Positions 1 through 7,275 of a stretch of DNA of 64,000 nucleotides are shown piece after piece (position 1 is the stretch's first letter; every line of letters starts with the position of its first letter). The stretch lies in NCBI RefSeq assembly GCF_001704275.1, contig NZ_CP011533.1, positions 4,216,001 to 4,280,000 of the forward strand, read 5' to 3'. The notes under the pieces are model-generated. The model was given only the letters and a program-made list of their open reading frames with translations, ran no database searches and was not told the DNA's origin. The stretch comes from Streptomyces noursei ATCC 11455 (GTDB lineage: Bacteria; Actinomycetota; Actinomycetes; Streptomycetales; Streptomycetaceae). The translations under genes were made by a program, and so were the position numbers.

Positions 1-588
1 AGTATGAACGGGATCACCTCGACGCCCGAGGTCTCCATCAAGGGCTTCCCGTTCCTGACCCAGGTCGCCGGGCGGAACCTCGACGAGGTCGACGCCGAAC
101 TCGACCATGTGGCGGCCCGTTCCGAGGGGCGCACGCTGACCCTCAAGCATCTCTCGGCGCAGTTCCACGACGTCGCGCTGACCAGCGACTACACCTCCAT
201 CCAGAGCGCCGCCTCGGCCACCGCCACGGCCGAGATCTCCTACGCGGACATGACCAACGCGGCCGGCGGCGGCGTCAAGATCTCCTACGGCGGCGAGAAG
301 AACGGCCGCGCCCAGGTCAAGATCTCCCCCAACATCCCGCTGCTCAGCTCGTTCGACGTCACCGGCACGATCGACATCGTCCACGGCGACACCGTCCAGG
401 TGCGGGCCGAGCGCATCCCCGCGATGTGCCAGGCGATCCCCGGCTGCGAGCGCAAGGTGCGGGCCCAGACCGACCACGGCTGGAAGCTGGACCAGCTGCC
501 GGGCAGCCTGAAGCTGGAGAAGGTCACCACGACCGCGCAGGGCATCACGGTCACCGCGTCCGGCACCGACGTCAAGCTCACCGGCTGA
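1..588 (+). CDS. LmeA family phospholipid-binding protein (DUF2993), 5'-truncated
   Basis: The frame is open from the first base, and the visible 195 residues lack the N-terminal signal or membrane anchor expected for the family, so the gene starts outside the window. The segment STPEVSIKGFPFLTQVAG is typical of DUF2993/LmeA proteins, followed by the usual beta-rich lipid-binding fold. Family members in actinobacteria are envelope proteins; the mycobacterial LmeA takes part in lipomannan metabolism. A paired Cys (CQAIPGC) near the C-terminus may form a disulfide outside the cell. The role here is inferred from the family only. Confidence 0.75.
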   Translation, partial: SMNGITSTPEVSIKGFPFLTQVAGRNLDEVDAELDHVAARSEGRTLTLKHLSAQFHDVALTSDYTSIQSAASATATAEISYADMTNAAGGGVKISYGGEKNGRAQVKISPNIPLLSSFDVTGTIDIVHGDTVQVRAERIPAMCQAIPGCERKVRAQTDHGWKLDQLPGSLKLEKVTTTAQGITVTASGTDVKLTG

Positions 589-598
589 CCCGCCCCGG

Positions 599-632
599 CG
601 GGTGGCGGACCGCCCCACCGGACCGCCACCCG
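599..632 (+). terminator. Hairpin terminator after the LmeA-like gene
   Basis: Perfect 10-bp inverted repeat, CGGGTGGCGG (599-608) and CCGCCACCCG (623-632), with a 14-nt loop, starting 11 nt after the stop codon. There is no U-tract, as is usual for Streptomyces terminators. Confidence 0.6.
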
Positions 633-767
633 TCCACACCCTGAGACATCCCAGTCCGTAAACCAGACCCCCTCATCGGCGGCGCCCCCGCCGGGCCCTC
701 CCGGCCTCGTTTCCCGGCACACGCATCCCGTATCGCGGACAATCACATCTCGCCATTTGACACACCG

Positions 768-797
768 GTGACATGCCGCGCTCTCCCTCCCTACGAT
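768..797 (+). promoter_or_regulatory. Promoter of the cysteine-type leader peptide (leaderless)
   Basis: GTGACA (768-773, 5/6 to the -35 consensus), an 18-nt spacer, then TACGAT (792-797) as the -10 element. The leader ATG at 805 lies where transcription should begin, so the leader peptide is probably translated from a leaderless transcript. Confidence 0.55.
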
Positions 798-804
798 CGG
801 TGCC

Positions 805-912
805 ATGCAGAGCGCATTGAGCGGTCTCCGTCCACGGAGACAGGCGGTACTGACGAAGCGGCGGGCAGTCGACCTGTGCCGCGTCGCCGCCATGCTCTGT
901 CGCCCTGTCTGA
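805..912 (+). CDS. Putative cysteine-responsive leader peptide upstream of the sulfurtransferase
   Basis: A 35-codon reading frame whose C-terminal half, AVDLCRVAAMLCRPV, matches the pattern of short actinobacterial leader peptides found before sulfur-assimilation and sulfurtransferase genes: a basic stretch, then V-D-L-C-R and a second Cys-Arg pair just before the stop. The two Cys codons (TGC at 877 and TGT at 898) lie in the last third, where ribosome stalling on low cysteine-tRNA would change folding of the following RNA. It is followed at 930-958 by a stem-loop. The start was chosen because it sits 7 nt after a TACGAT -10 box. Family assignment is by pattern; regulation by cysteine is inferred. 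Confidence 0.7.
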   Translation: MQSALSGLRPRRQAVLTKRRAVDLCRVAAMLCRPV

Positions 913-929
913 CGGGCCGTTGGCTCCCT

Positions 930-958
930 CCCCGCGCTCTTCCGCAACGGAAGCGGGG
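930..958 (+). promoter_or_regulatory. Stem-loop after the leader peptide, candidate attenuator
   Basis: CTTCCG-caa-CGGAAG forms a 6-bp stem with a 3-nt loop, extended past a small bulge by CCCCG pairing with CGGGG. It begins 17 nt after the leader peptide stop codon, a position suited to attenuation or to masking the downstream leader. No alternative antiterminator was worked out. Confidence 0.4.
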
Positions 959-1079
959 GTGACCCACCGTCCCGGCCGGCCGTCTCCCCAAGGCCGCGCC
1001 CCTTCACGTGTCCCCAGCACAGCGCCGCGCGCATCCCGTCGCGCCGCGCCGTCCGGCGTACCCGTGTGCACCCCTCAAT

Positions 1080-1095
1080 CCCCCCCCCCCCCCCC
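1080..1095 (+). repeat. Poly-C tract (16 C) in the 5' leader of the sulfurtransferase gene
   Basis: An uninterrupted run of 16 cytosines ends 26 nt before the start codon and about 11 nt before the GGAGGA ribosome-binding site. Tracts this long slip in replication and sequencing, so its length may vary or be wrong in the assembly. Confidence 0.9.
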
Positions 1096-1121
1096 GCAAC
1101 TGCCCCGGAGGAGAGAACGAC

Positions 1122-1967
1122 ATGAGCCGTAGCGACGTCCTGGTAGACGCCGACTGGGTCGAGGCCCACCTGGAGGACCCGAAGGTCGTCATCGTCGAGG
1201 TCGACGAGGACACCTCGGCCTACGACAAGAACCACATCAAGAACGCCGTCCGGATCGACTGGAAGAAGGACCTCCAGGACCCGGTCCGCCGCGACTTCGT
1301 CGACCAGGAGGGCTTCGAGAAGCTGCTCTCCGCGAAGGGCATCGCCAACGACGACACCGTCGTCCTCTACGGCGGCAACAACAACTGGTTCGCGTCCTAC
1401 GCCTACTGGTACTTCAAGCTCTACGGGCACGACAGCGTCAAGCTGCTCGACGGCGGCCGCAAGAAGTGGGAGCTGGACTCCCGCGACCTGGTCGACGGCG
1501 CCGAGGTCCCCGCCCGCCCGGCCACCGCGTACAAGGCCCAGGCCCAGGACACCTCGATCCGCGCCTTCCGCGACGACGTGGTCGCCGCGATCGGCACCAA
1601 GAACCTGGTCGACGTCCGCTCCCCCGACGAGTTCAGCGGCAAGCTGCTGGCCCCGGCGCACCTCCCGCAGGAGCAGTCGCAGCGCCCCGGCCACGTGCCC
1701 AGCGCCCGCAACATCCCGTGGTCGAAGAACGCCAACGACGACGGCACCTTCAAGTCGGACGAGGAGCTCACCGCCCTCTACCAGCAGGAGGCCGTGGACC
1801 TGGCGAAGGACACCATCGCCTACTGCCGCATCGGTGAGCGCTCCGCGCTGACCTGGTTCGTGCTGCACGAGCTGCTCGGCCAGACCAACGTCAAGAACTA
1901 CGACGGTTCCTGGACCGAGTACGGCTCGCTGGTCGGCGTCCCGATCGAGCTCGGCGCCAACAAGTAA
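1122..1967 (+). CDS. Thiosulfate sulfurtransferase (two-domain rhodanese, CysA/SseA type)
   Basis: A 281-residue tandem rhodanese. The N-terminal domain is the inactive scaffold; the C-terminal domain carries the active-site loop CRIGERS with the persulfide-forming Cys at about residue 235. It transfers sulfur from thiosulfate or 3-mercaptopyruvate to acceptors such as cyanide or thiols in the cytoplasm. The ATG at 1122 was chosen because GGAGGA lies 8 nt upstream. The next gene is a DUF1416 protein, the same pairing as cysA2/sseC1 in mycobacteria. A long 5' leader with a Cys-containing leader peptide points to control by sulfur supply. Enzyme class is secure; the physiological donor is not. 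Confidence 0.9.
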   Translation: MSRSDVLVDADWVEAHLEDPKVVIVEVDEDTSAYDKNHIKNAVRIDWKKDLQDPVRRDFVDQEGFEKLLSAKGIANDDTVVLYGGNNNWFASYAYWYFKLYGHDSVKLLDGGRKKWELDSRDLVDGAEVPARPATAYKAQAQDTSIRAFRDDVVAAIGTKNLVDVRSPDEFSGKLLAPAHLPQEQSQRPGHVPSARNIPWSKNANDDGTFKSDEELTALYQQEAVDLAKDTIAYCRIGERSALTWFVLHELLGQTNVKNYDGSWTEYGSLVGVPIELGANK

Positions 1968-2012
1968 GCCCGAGAGCCCCCTCTCCTCCCTACCCCTCAA
2001 GGAAGTACCGCT

Positions 2013-2300
2013 ATGTGTGGAGCACAGGCCGGCGGCCCGGACGCCTCGACCATCAAGCCCGGTGAGACCACCATCCAGGGCAGCGTGACCCGCGACGGCC
2101 AGCCCGTCACCGGTTACGTCCGCCTGCTGGACAGCACCGGCGAGTTCACCGCCGAGGTCCCCACCTCCGCGACCGGACAGTTCCGCTTCTACGCGGCCGA
2201 GGGCACCTGGACGGTGCGCGCCCTCGTGCCGGGCGGCAGCGCGGACCGCAAGGTCGTCGCCCAGAAGGGCGGGCTGTCGGAGGTCGCCATCGCCGTCTGA
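2013..2300 (+). CDS. sseC: DUF1416 protein (SseC-like)
   Basis: A 95-residue protein starting MCGAQAGGPDAS, the conserved Cys-containing N-terminus of SseC/DUF1416. The remainder is a single beta-sandwich-like domain (GSVTRDGQPVTGYVRLLD). It lies 45 nt after the sulfurtransferase gene, with AAGGAAG upstream of the ATG, and is followed by a strong hairpin, so the two genes form one transcript. In actinobacteria sseC accompanies cysA-type sulfurtransferases and is thought to act in sulfur metabolism, but its reaction is not established. Confidence 0.85.
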   Translation: MCGAQAGGPDASTIKPGETTIQGSVTRDGQPVTGYVRLLDSTGEFTAEVPTSATGQFRFYAAEGTWTVRALVPGGSADRKVVAQKGGLSEVAIAV

Positions 2301-2310
2301 CGGCAACGCG

Positions 2311-2339
2311 CGTACGGACCCGGGACCCGGGTCCGTACG
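2311..2339 (+). terminator. Strong bidirectional hairpin after sseC
   Basis: Perfect 14-bp inverted repeat, CGTACGGACCCGGG (2311-2324) and CCCGGGTCCGTACG (2326-2339), separated by one base. It starts 10 nt after the sseC stop. Confidence 0.8.
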
Positions 2340-2463
2340 GCCGGAGGGCCGCGCCCCAGGGGTTTGGACGCCTTGGCTGAGGGGTGCGGCCCTCCGTGTC
2401 GCCCCGGCGCGGAAGGGCCCGTCCGGGCTTCTTTCCGGGCCGCGACGGACTTACCGTGGACGT

Positions 2464-2763
2464 ATGTACGCGCATGCGCACCGCCGGCTCACCCCGCCGC
2501 AGCGCCGCCATCGCCGGTACTTCGTCCTGATGGGCGTGTGCCTGGTGCTGTTCGTGCTGGCGTGGAGCGTGGTGCGGCTGTGGTCCGTGCCGGTCGCGGT
2601 CGCGATGTGCGTCGTCGCCATGGTCATCCCGCCCGTCGCGGCCGTCATCGGCAACCGCCGGGAACCGGGCGAGCGCTGGTGGGACGAGTCCGGTGACCCG
2701 GAGTCCGACCGCTGGTGGCGCGAGCTGGACGACCGCGACGACGAGGACCGCCGCCGGAGCTGA
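2464..2763 (+). CDS. DUF3099 membrane protein
   Basis: A 99-residue protein: a basic N-terminus (HRRLTPPQRRHRRYF), two adjacent membrane segments at about residues 20-60 (the second contains VVAMVIPPVAAVIGNRR), and an acidic, Trp-containing tail (GERWWDE, DRWWREL). This is the DUF3099 pattern, found in streptomycetes and relatives; its function is unknown. TACCGT at 2452-2457 lies 6 nt before the ATG and no Shine-Dalgarno is visible, so the transcript is probably leaderless. It appears monocistronic. Confidence 0.8.
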   Translation: MYAHAHRRLTPPQRRHRRYFVLMGVCLVLFVLAWSVVRLWSVPVAVAMCVVAMVIPPVAAVIGNRREPGERWWDESGDPESDRWWRELDDRDDEDRRRS

Positions 2764-2814
2764 CGCCCGATCGCCCGGCCCGCTCCGGCAGCCGGCCCGC
2801 TTCCGTAGACGACT

Positions 2815-3180
2815 TCAGTAGACGAGCGCCTGCACGCCCTCCGGCATGATCTCGCTGACGAACAGCTGGGAACCGGCGATGCCCGCCCCCTCGATCAGGT
2901 CCTTCTCCTCGATACCGCGGCGCGCCGCGCACTGTGTGCAGACCGTGATCGCCCCGCCGCCCGCGCGGATCCCGTCGATCAGCTCCGGCAGCGGCGCCGC
3001 GTGCGGCAGCTCGAACTCCGCCGCCCGCCCCGGCATCGCGAACCACACCGACTCCCCGGTCAGCCACAGCGACACCTCGACGCCGCTGGCCACCGCCACC
3101 GCCGCCACCGTGAACGCCTGCGAGCACCGCTCGGGCGCGTCCGCGCCCGCCGTCACCTTGATCACCAGCTTCTTCGCCAT
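2815..3180 (-). CDS. DsrE family protein
   Basis: A 121-residue DsrE/DsrF-like protein. It begins MAKKLVIKVTAGADAPERC, has the hydrophobic strand VEVSLWLTGESVWF, and carries a Cys pair in VCTQCAARRG followed by the family ending SEIMPEGVQALVY. DsrE-like proteins bind or relay sulfur on a conserved Cys or act as small oligomeric regulators. The neighbouring sulfurtransferase region makes a sulfur link plausible but unproven. The ATG at 3180 was chosen over upstream open sequence because it gives the family's usual length. Confidence 0.75.
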   Translation of the reverse strand: MAKKLVIKVTAGADAPERCSQAFTVAAVAVASGVEVSLWLTGESVWFAMPGRAAEFELPHAAPLPELIDGIRAGGGAITVCTQCAARRGIEEKDLIEGAGIAGSQLFVSEIMPEGVQALVY

Positions 3181-3343
3181 GGGCCCAGCGTAGGCGCGAC
3201 CGGGCCGCCGGGGCGCGCACGCCCTGCGGGGAGTCCGACGACCGGACGCACGGCCACGGTGGACCTCACAGCGCCGCCCCCGACGGCGCCGACTAGACTC
3301 GCAGGCGGTCCGTAACACCTCACTCCGCCCAAGGAGCGCGCTC

Positions 3344-3445
3344 GTGCTTGAGGCATTCTTCACCACCCTGCTGGTTCTGGTCGCCGTCGGCGTGATCGCG
3401 TTCGCCGGGCTGACCTGGAAGAAGCTGTACCAGGGCCAGCGCTGA
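3344..3445 (+). CDS. Conserved 33-residue single-span membrane peptide
   Basis: GTG start at 3344 preceded by AAGGAG 7 nt upstream. The product is MLEAFFTTLLVLVAVGVI through AFAGLTWKKLYQGQR: one membrane segment at about residues 5-23 followed by a basic tail. Similar tiny proteins are annotated in many Streptomyces genomes at this locus as hypothetical. TAGACT at 3293-3298 could be its -10 box. The function is unknown; the good ribosome-binding site and clean membrane-plus-basic-tail design support a real gene. Confidence 0.65.
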   Translation: MLEAFFTTLLVLVAVGVIAFAGLTWKKLYQGQR

Positions 3446-3476
3446 CCCACGTCCCCACTACAGATCGCCTGAGCTC

Positions 3477-4064
3477 ATGATCGAGATCCCGTCCGACCTG
3501 AACCCGTCGCTGGTCCCGCTGGCCTTCCTCCTCGGCCGCTGGGAGGGCGCCGGCGTCTTCGACTTCCCCGGCGCCGAGAAGTGCAACTTCGGTCAGGAAG
3601 TCGTCTTCTCCCACGACGGCCGCGACTTCCTCGAATACACCTCGCGCACATGGGTGCTCGACAGCGAGGGCAAGCAGGTCCACGCGCTGGAGACCGAGAC
3701 CGGCTTCTGGCGGGTCGACGAGGGCCGCAAGGTCGAGGTCGTGATGACCCGCGACCAGGGCGTCGTCGAGATCTGGTACGGCGAGCTGGCCGACAAGAAG
3801 CCGCAGATCGACCTCGCCACCGACGCCATCGCGCGGACCGCCGCGGCCAGCCCGTACAGCGGGGGCAAGCGGCTCTACGGCTACGTCAAGGGCGACCTGA
3901 TGTGGGTGGGCGAGAAGTCCACTCCGGAGGTCCCGCTGCGCCCCTACATGTCCGCGCAGCTGAAGAAGGTCGCCGACCTCAAGGAGTGGGCCGAGAGCCT
4001 GCCCGACGACATGCCCGACGGCGTCTCCTTCTTCCGCCCGGACGGCACGCCGTACGAGGGCTGA
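3477..4064 (+). CDS. Nitrobindin-like heme-binding beta-barrel protein (FABP/THAP4-like)
   Basis: A 195-residue protein with the nitrobindin signature GRWEGAG at about residues 25-31 and a beta-rich body ending VGEKSTPEVPLRPYMSAQLKKV. Bacterial nitrobindins bind ferric heme through a C-terminal His and react with NO or peroxynitrite. No His is present near the C-terminus here (it ends GVSFFRPDGTPYEG), so heme ligation should be tested rather than assumed. A cobalamin riboswitch begins just after the stop and belongs to the next operon. Confidence 0.8.
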   Translation: MIEIPSDLNPSLVPLAFLLGRWEGAGVFDFPGAEKCNFGQEVVFSHDGRDFLEYTSRTWVLDSEGKQVHALETETGFWRVDEGRKVEVVMTRDQGVVEIWYGELADKKPQIDLATDAIARTAAASPYSGGKRLYGYVKGDLMWVGEKSTPEVPLRPYMSAQLKKVADLKEWAESLPDDMPDGVSFFRPDGTPYEG

Positions 4065-4077
4065 GCTCCCCCGGCCA

Positions 4078-4235
4078 CCGCCGGGGTGCCCCGCGGGCCG
4101 ACCGGTCCGCACCACAACTGCATGACGCGCCCCGCGGGGGAAGTCCGGTGAGAGTCCGGCGCTGACCCGCAACGGTATGCGGACGTCCCGAAGGGGCACC
4201 GTTCCGCAAGCCCGATCACCCGCGGCGGCGCCGGA
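4078..4235 (+). ncRNA. Cobalamin (B12) riboswitch
   Basis: The conserved core is visible: GGGGGAAGTCCGGTGAGAGT (4136-4155), then CCGGCGCTGACCCGCAACGG (4156-4175), and the B12-box-like segment GCAAGCCCGATCACCCG at 4206-4222 with an upstream partner GGTGCC at 4085-4090. It lies on the coding strand of the downstream ABC transporter and should shut off expression when B12 is abundant. The limits are approximate. Confidence 0.88.
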
Positions 4236-4304
4236 TCCTCATCAACTCGCCGTGGACTGCGAGGGGACGCCGCCGTCGCCTGGCTCGGGCCGTCGCTCCT
4301 TGTC

Positions 4305-4339
4305 CTCCCCCAAGCTCTTGAGGAGCAGGGGGACCCCCA
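4305..4339 (+). repeat. Interspersed hairpin repeat, copy 1 (CTCCCCC...GGGGGACCCCC type)
   Basis: Starts CTCCCCCAAGCTC and ends AGGGGGACCCCCA, with arms able to pair around a short loop. It lies between the cobalamin aptamer and the TTG start of the permease gene, where it could serve as the riboswitch's terminator. Related copies are at 25791-25835 and 51043-51073. Confidence 0.7.
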
Positions 4340-4372
4340 CGCACACGGCCCGAGCCGAAGGCTTGACCACCC

Positions 4373-5416
4373 TTGGCACGTCCCGTCCGCACCCTTCCCC
4401 TGGCCGTCGCCCTGGCCGCCGTCCTGGCCGGCTCGCTGCTGTGCGGGACCGCCCTCGGCGCCGCCGGGATCGGCTGGCCGCAGGTACTGCGCTATCTGGG
4501 CGCCGGACTGACCGGCGGCACCATCCGACCCGACGAGGTCGCCGCGTACACCATCGTCTGGGAGCTGCGGTTCCCCCGCGCGGTGCTCGCCGCGGTCGTC
4601 GGCGCCGGCCTCTCCGCCATCGGCGTCGCCGTCCAGGCCCTGGTCCGCAACGCCCTCGCCGACCCCTTCGTGCTCGGCATATCCTCCGGCGCGGCGGTCG
4701 GCGCCAACGCCGTCCTGCTCTTCGGGACGCTCACCGCACTCGGCGTCTGGGCACTGTCCGTCGCCGCCTTCGGCTCCGCGCTGCTCGCCATGGTCCTGGT
4801 CTACGCCGCCGCCCGGACCGCCCACGGGCTGACCCCGATGCGGCTGGTGCTGACCGGCACCGCGATGTACTACGGCTTCTCCGCGATCACCACCCTGATG
4901 GTGTTCACCGCCGACCGCGGCGAATCGGCCCGCTCGGCGATGATGTGGCTGCTCGGCAGCCTCAGCGGCGCCGGCTGGGGCTCGGTGCCGATCGCCGGGC
5001 TGGCCGTCGCCGCGGCCCTCACCCACCTGCTGCTCTCCGCCGGCCGGCTGAACGCCCTGGCCATGGGCGACGAGACCGCCGCCGCGCTGGGCGTGGACCC
5101 CGAACGGCTGCGCCGCGAGCTGTTCGTAGTGGCCGCCGCGGCCACCGGCGCGGTGGTCGCGGTCAGCGGCGCGATCGGTTTCGTCGGGCTGATGGTGCCG
5201 CACGCCACCCGGATGCTGGTCGGCGCCGACCACCGCCGGGTGCTGGCCGTCGCGCCGCTGCTGGGCGCGGTGCTGCTGGTCTGGGTCGATCTGCTCTCCC
5301 GGGTGCTGATGGCGCCCGTGGAACTGCCCGTCGGGGTGATCACCGCGGTGATCGGCGTGCCCTGCTTCGTCCTGCTGATGCGGCGCCGCCGCTACACCTT
5401 CGGAGGCGGTGCCTGA
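4373..5416 (+). CDS. btuC: FecCD/BtuC-type ABC transporter permease (cobalamin uptake)
   Basis: A 347-residue polytopic membrane protein with the FecCD family landmarks ELRFPRAVLAAVVGAGLS, the segment LGISSGAAVGANA, GSLSGAGWGSV, and the C-terminal GFVGLMVPHATRMLVGADHRRVL that contacts the ATPase. It forms the channel for a periplasmic-binding-protein importer. The upstream cobalamin riboswitch identifies the likely substrate as B12 or a related corrinoid. The start is TTG at 4373; no better ATG or GTG precedes the first membrane segment and the ribosome-binding site is weak (GAAGG). The stop overlaps the ATPase start (TGATG). Confidence 0.85.
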   Translation: MARPVRTLPLAVALAAVLAGSLLCGTALGAAGIGWPQVLRYLGAGLTGGTIRPDEVAAYTIVWELRFPRAVLAAVVGAGLSAIGVAVQALVRNALADPFVLGISSGAAVGANAVLLFGTLTALGVWALSVAAFGSALLAMVLVYAAARTAHGLTPMRLVLTGTAMYYGFSAITTLMVFTADRGESARSAMMWLLGSLSGAGWGSVPIAGLAVAAALTHLLLSAGRLNALAMGDETAAALGVDPERLRRELFVVAAAATGAVVAVSGAIGFVGLMVPHATRMLVGADHRRVLAVAPLLGAVLLVWVDLLSRVLMAPVELPVGVITAVIGVPCFVLLMRRRRYTFGGGA

Positions 5417-6189
5417 TGCGGCTCGACATCTCCGGGCTGTCGGTGGCGGTGGCCGGGCAGCGGCTCGTCCACGACGTCACCCTGACCGCCGGCAGCGGCC
5501 GGCTCATCGGGCTGGTCGGCCCCAACGGCAGCGGCAAGTCGACCCTGTTGCGGTGCGTCTACCGCGCCCTGCGGCCGGCCGCCGGCACCGTCCACCTGGA
5601 CGGCACCGACCTGCACGCGCTGACCGCCCGGGAGGCCGCCCGGCTACTGGCCGCGCTGCCCCAAGAGGCGGGCACCGACTTCGACTTCACCGCCGCCGAG
5701 GTCGTCGCGATGGGACGGCTGCCGCACCAGCGCGGCTCGGGGCGGCCCAGGGCCGCGGACCGCGCGCTCTGCGACCGGGCGCTGGCCCGGGTCGGCGCCG
5801 CCCACCTGGCCGAGCGGGGCTTCCTGCGGCTCTCCGGCGGCGAGAAGCAGCGCGTCCTGATCGCCCGCGCCCTCGCCCAGGAACCGCGGGTGCTGGTCCT
5901 GGACGAGCCCACCAACCACCTCGACATCGCCCAGCAGTTGGACGTCCTGGCGCTGGTCCGGGACAGCGGGCTGACCGTGCTCGCCGCGCTGCACGACCTC
6001 AACCTCGCCGCGGTGCACTGCGACGAGCTGCACGTCATCGCCGACGGCCGGATCGTCGCCTCCGGCCCGCCGCACGACGTCCTCACCGCGGAGCTGCTCG
6101 CCGAGGTCTTCGGCGTCCGTGCGCACCGCGTGCGGCACCCCGAAACCGGCGCCGTCCAGCTGCTGTTCGACCGCCTGCCCGCCGCCTGA
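5416..6189 (+). CDS. btuD: BtuD-type ABC transporter ATP-binding protein
   Basis: A 257-residue ATPase: Walker A GPNGSGKST at about residues 35-43, Q-loop LPQEAG, signature LSGGEKQRV, Walker B VLVLDEPTNHLD, and H-loop LAALHDLNLA. It energises the permease encoded immediately upstream, whose stop codon it overlaps, and belongs to the FecE/BtuD subfamily for cobalamin and siderophore uptake. Expression should follow the cobalamin riboswitch upstream of the operon. Confidence 0.88.
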   Translation: MRLDISGLSVAVAGQRLVHDVTLTAGSGRLIGLVGPNGSGKSTLLRCVYRALRPAAGTVHLDGTDLHALTAREAARLLAALPQEAGTDFDFTAAEVVAMGRLPHQRGSGRPRAADRALCDRALARVGAAHLAERGFLRLSGGEKQRVLIARALAQEPRVLVLDEPTNHLDIAQQLDVLALVRDSGLTVLAALHDLNLAAVHCDELHVIADGRIVASGPPHDVLTAELLAEVFGVRAHRVRHPETGAVQLLFDRLPAA

Positions 6190-6216
6190 GCCCGCTCCCC
6201 GAGGAACCCGGACCCC

Positions 6217-7254
6217 ATGCCCCACGCCCCGCGCCCCGCCCGCCGCGCCCCGCGCCCCGCCGCCCTGCTCGCCGCCCTGGCCCTGGCCGTCACCGGCTGC
6301 GGCGCCCACGTCGCCGACCCGACCCACGACACCGCCGAACGCGCCTCCGGGCACTACCCCGTCACCGTCACCAACTGCGGCACCCGGACCACCTACCCGC
6401 ACGCCCCGCGCCGCGTGGTCACCAACGACGTCGGCATCACCGAGATCATGTTCGCGCTGGGCCTGGAGGACCGGATGGCCGGTTACGCCATGCCCGACGA
6501 CAAGGGCGACCTCACCAAGGTCCCCTGGAAGGCCGCCTACGACAAGGTCCCCTGGCTGTCGAAGAAGGCCCTCACCAAGGAGACGGCCCTGGCCGCCAAG
6601 GCCGACCTGGTCTTCGCCGGCTGGAACTACGGCTTCAGCGAGGGCAACGGCCTGACCCCCGCCGCCCTGAAGAAGCTCGGCATCGGCTCCTACGTCCTGA
6701 CCGAGTCCTGCCACAACGGCACCGGCGCCGGCGCCCGCGGCGTGATGCCGCCCCTGGAGGCGCTCTACACCGACCTCACCGCCCTCGGGAAGATCTTCGA
6801 CGTCGAGGACCGCGCCCAGGCCCTGATCCGCACGTACAAGAAGCAGATCGCCGACGCCGCCGCCCGGACCCCGGCCCAACGCCCCACCGTCTTCCTCTAC
6901 GACGACGGCCGCGACAAGCCGCTGACCGCCGGCAAGTACGCCGCCCCGCACGACATCATCACCAAGGCCGGCGGCGACCACGTCATGAAGGACCTCGAGG
7001 ACTCCTGGACCACCGTCGGCTGGGAGACCGTCGTCGCCCGCGATCCCGACGTCATCGTCATCAACAACTACGGCGACACCTCCGCCGCGCAGAAGAAGGC
7101 GTTCCTGGAGTCCTACGCCCCGATCGCCGGCGTCTCGGCGATCAAGCACCACCGCATCTACGTGATGGATTACGCCGAACTCGTCGAAAGCCCCCGCAAC
7201 CCCACCGCCATCAGCGACCTCGCCCGATATCTGCGGGGCGTGCGCACCGACTGA
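6217..7254 (+). CDS. btuF: Substrate-binding lipoprotein of the cobalamin-type ABC transporter
   Basis: A 345-residue protein with a basic N-terminus, a hydrophobic stretch and the lipobox VTGC at about residues 25-28, so it is anchored to the outer face of the membrane. The body has the two lobes of the class III binding-protein fold: PRRVVTNDVGITEIMFALGL, then ADLVFAGWNYG, and RDPDVIVINNYG. It lies 27 nt after the ATPase gene with GAGGAA upstream of the ATG. Together with the riboswitch, this indicates capture of cobalamin; an iron chelate remains possible. Confidence 0.82.
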   Translation: MPHAPRPARRAPRPAALLAALALAVTGCGAHVADPTHDTAERASGHYPVTVTNCGTRTTYPHAPRRVVTNDVGITEIMFALGLEDRMAGYAMPDDKGDLTKVPWKAAYDKVPWLSKKALTKETALAAKADLVFAGWNYGFSEGNGLTPAALKKLGIGSYVLTESCHNGTGAGARGVMPPLEALYTDLTALGKIFDVEDRAQALIRTYKKQIADAAARTPAQRPTVFLYDDGRDKPLTAGKYAAPHDIITKAGGDHVMKDLEDSWTTVGWETVVARDPDVIVINNYGDTSAAQKKAFLESYAPIAGVSAIKHHRIYVMDYAELVESPRNPTAISDLARYLRGVRTD

Positions 7255-7275
7255 CCGCCCTCCTACACTGGCCGT

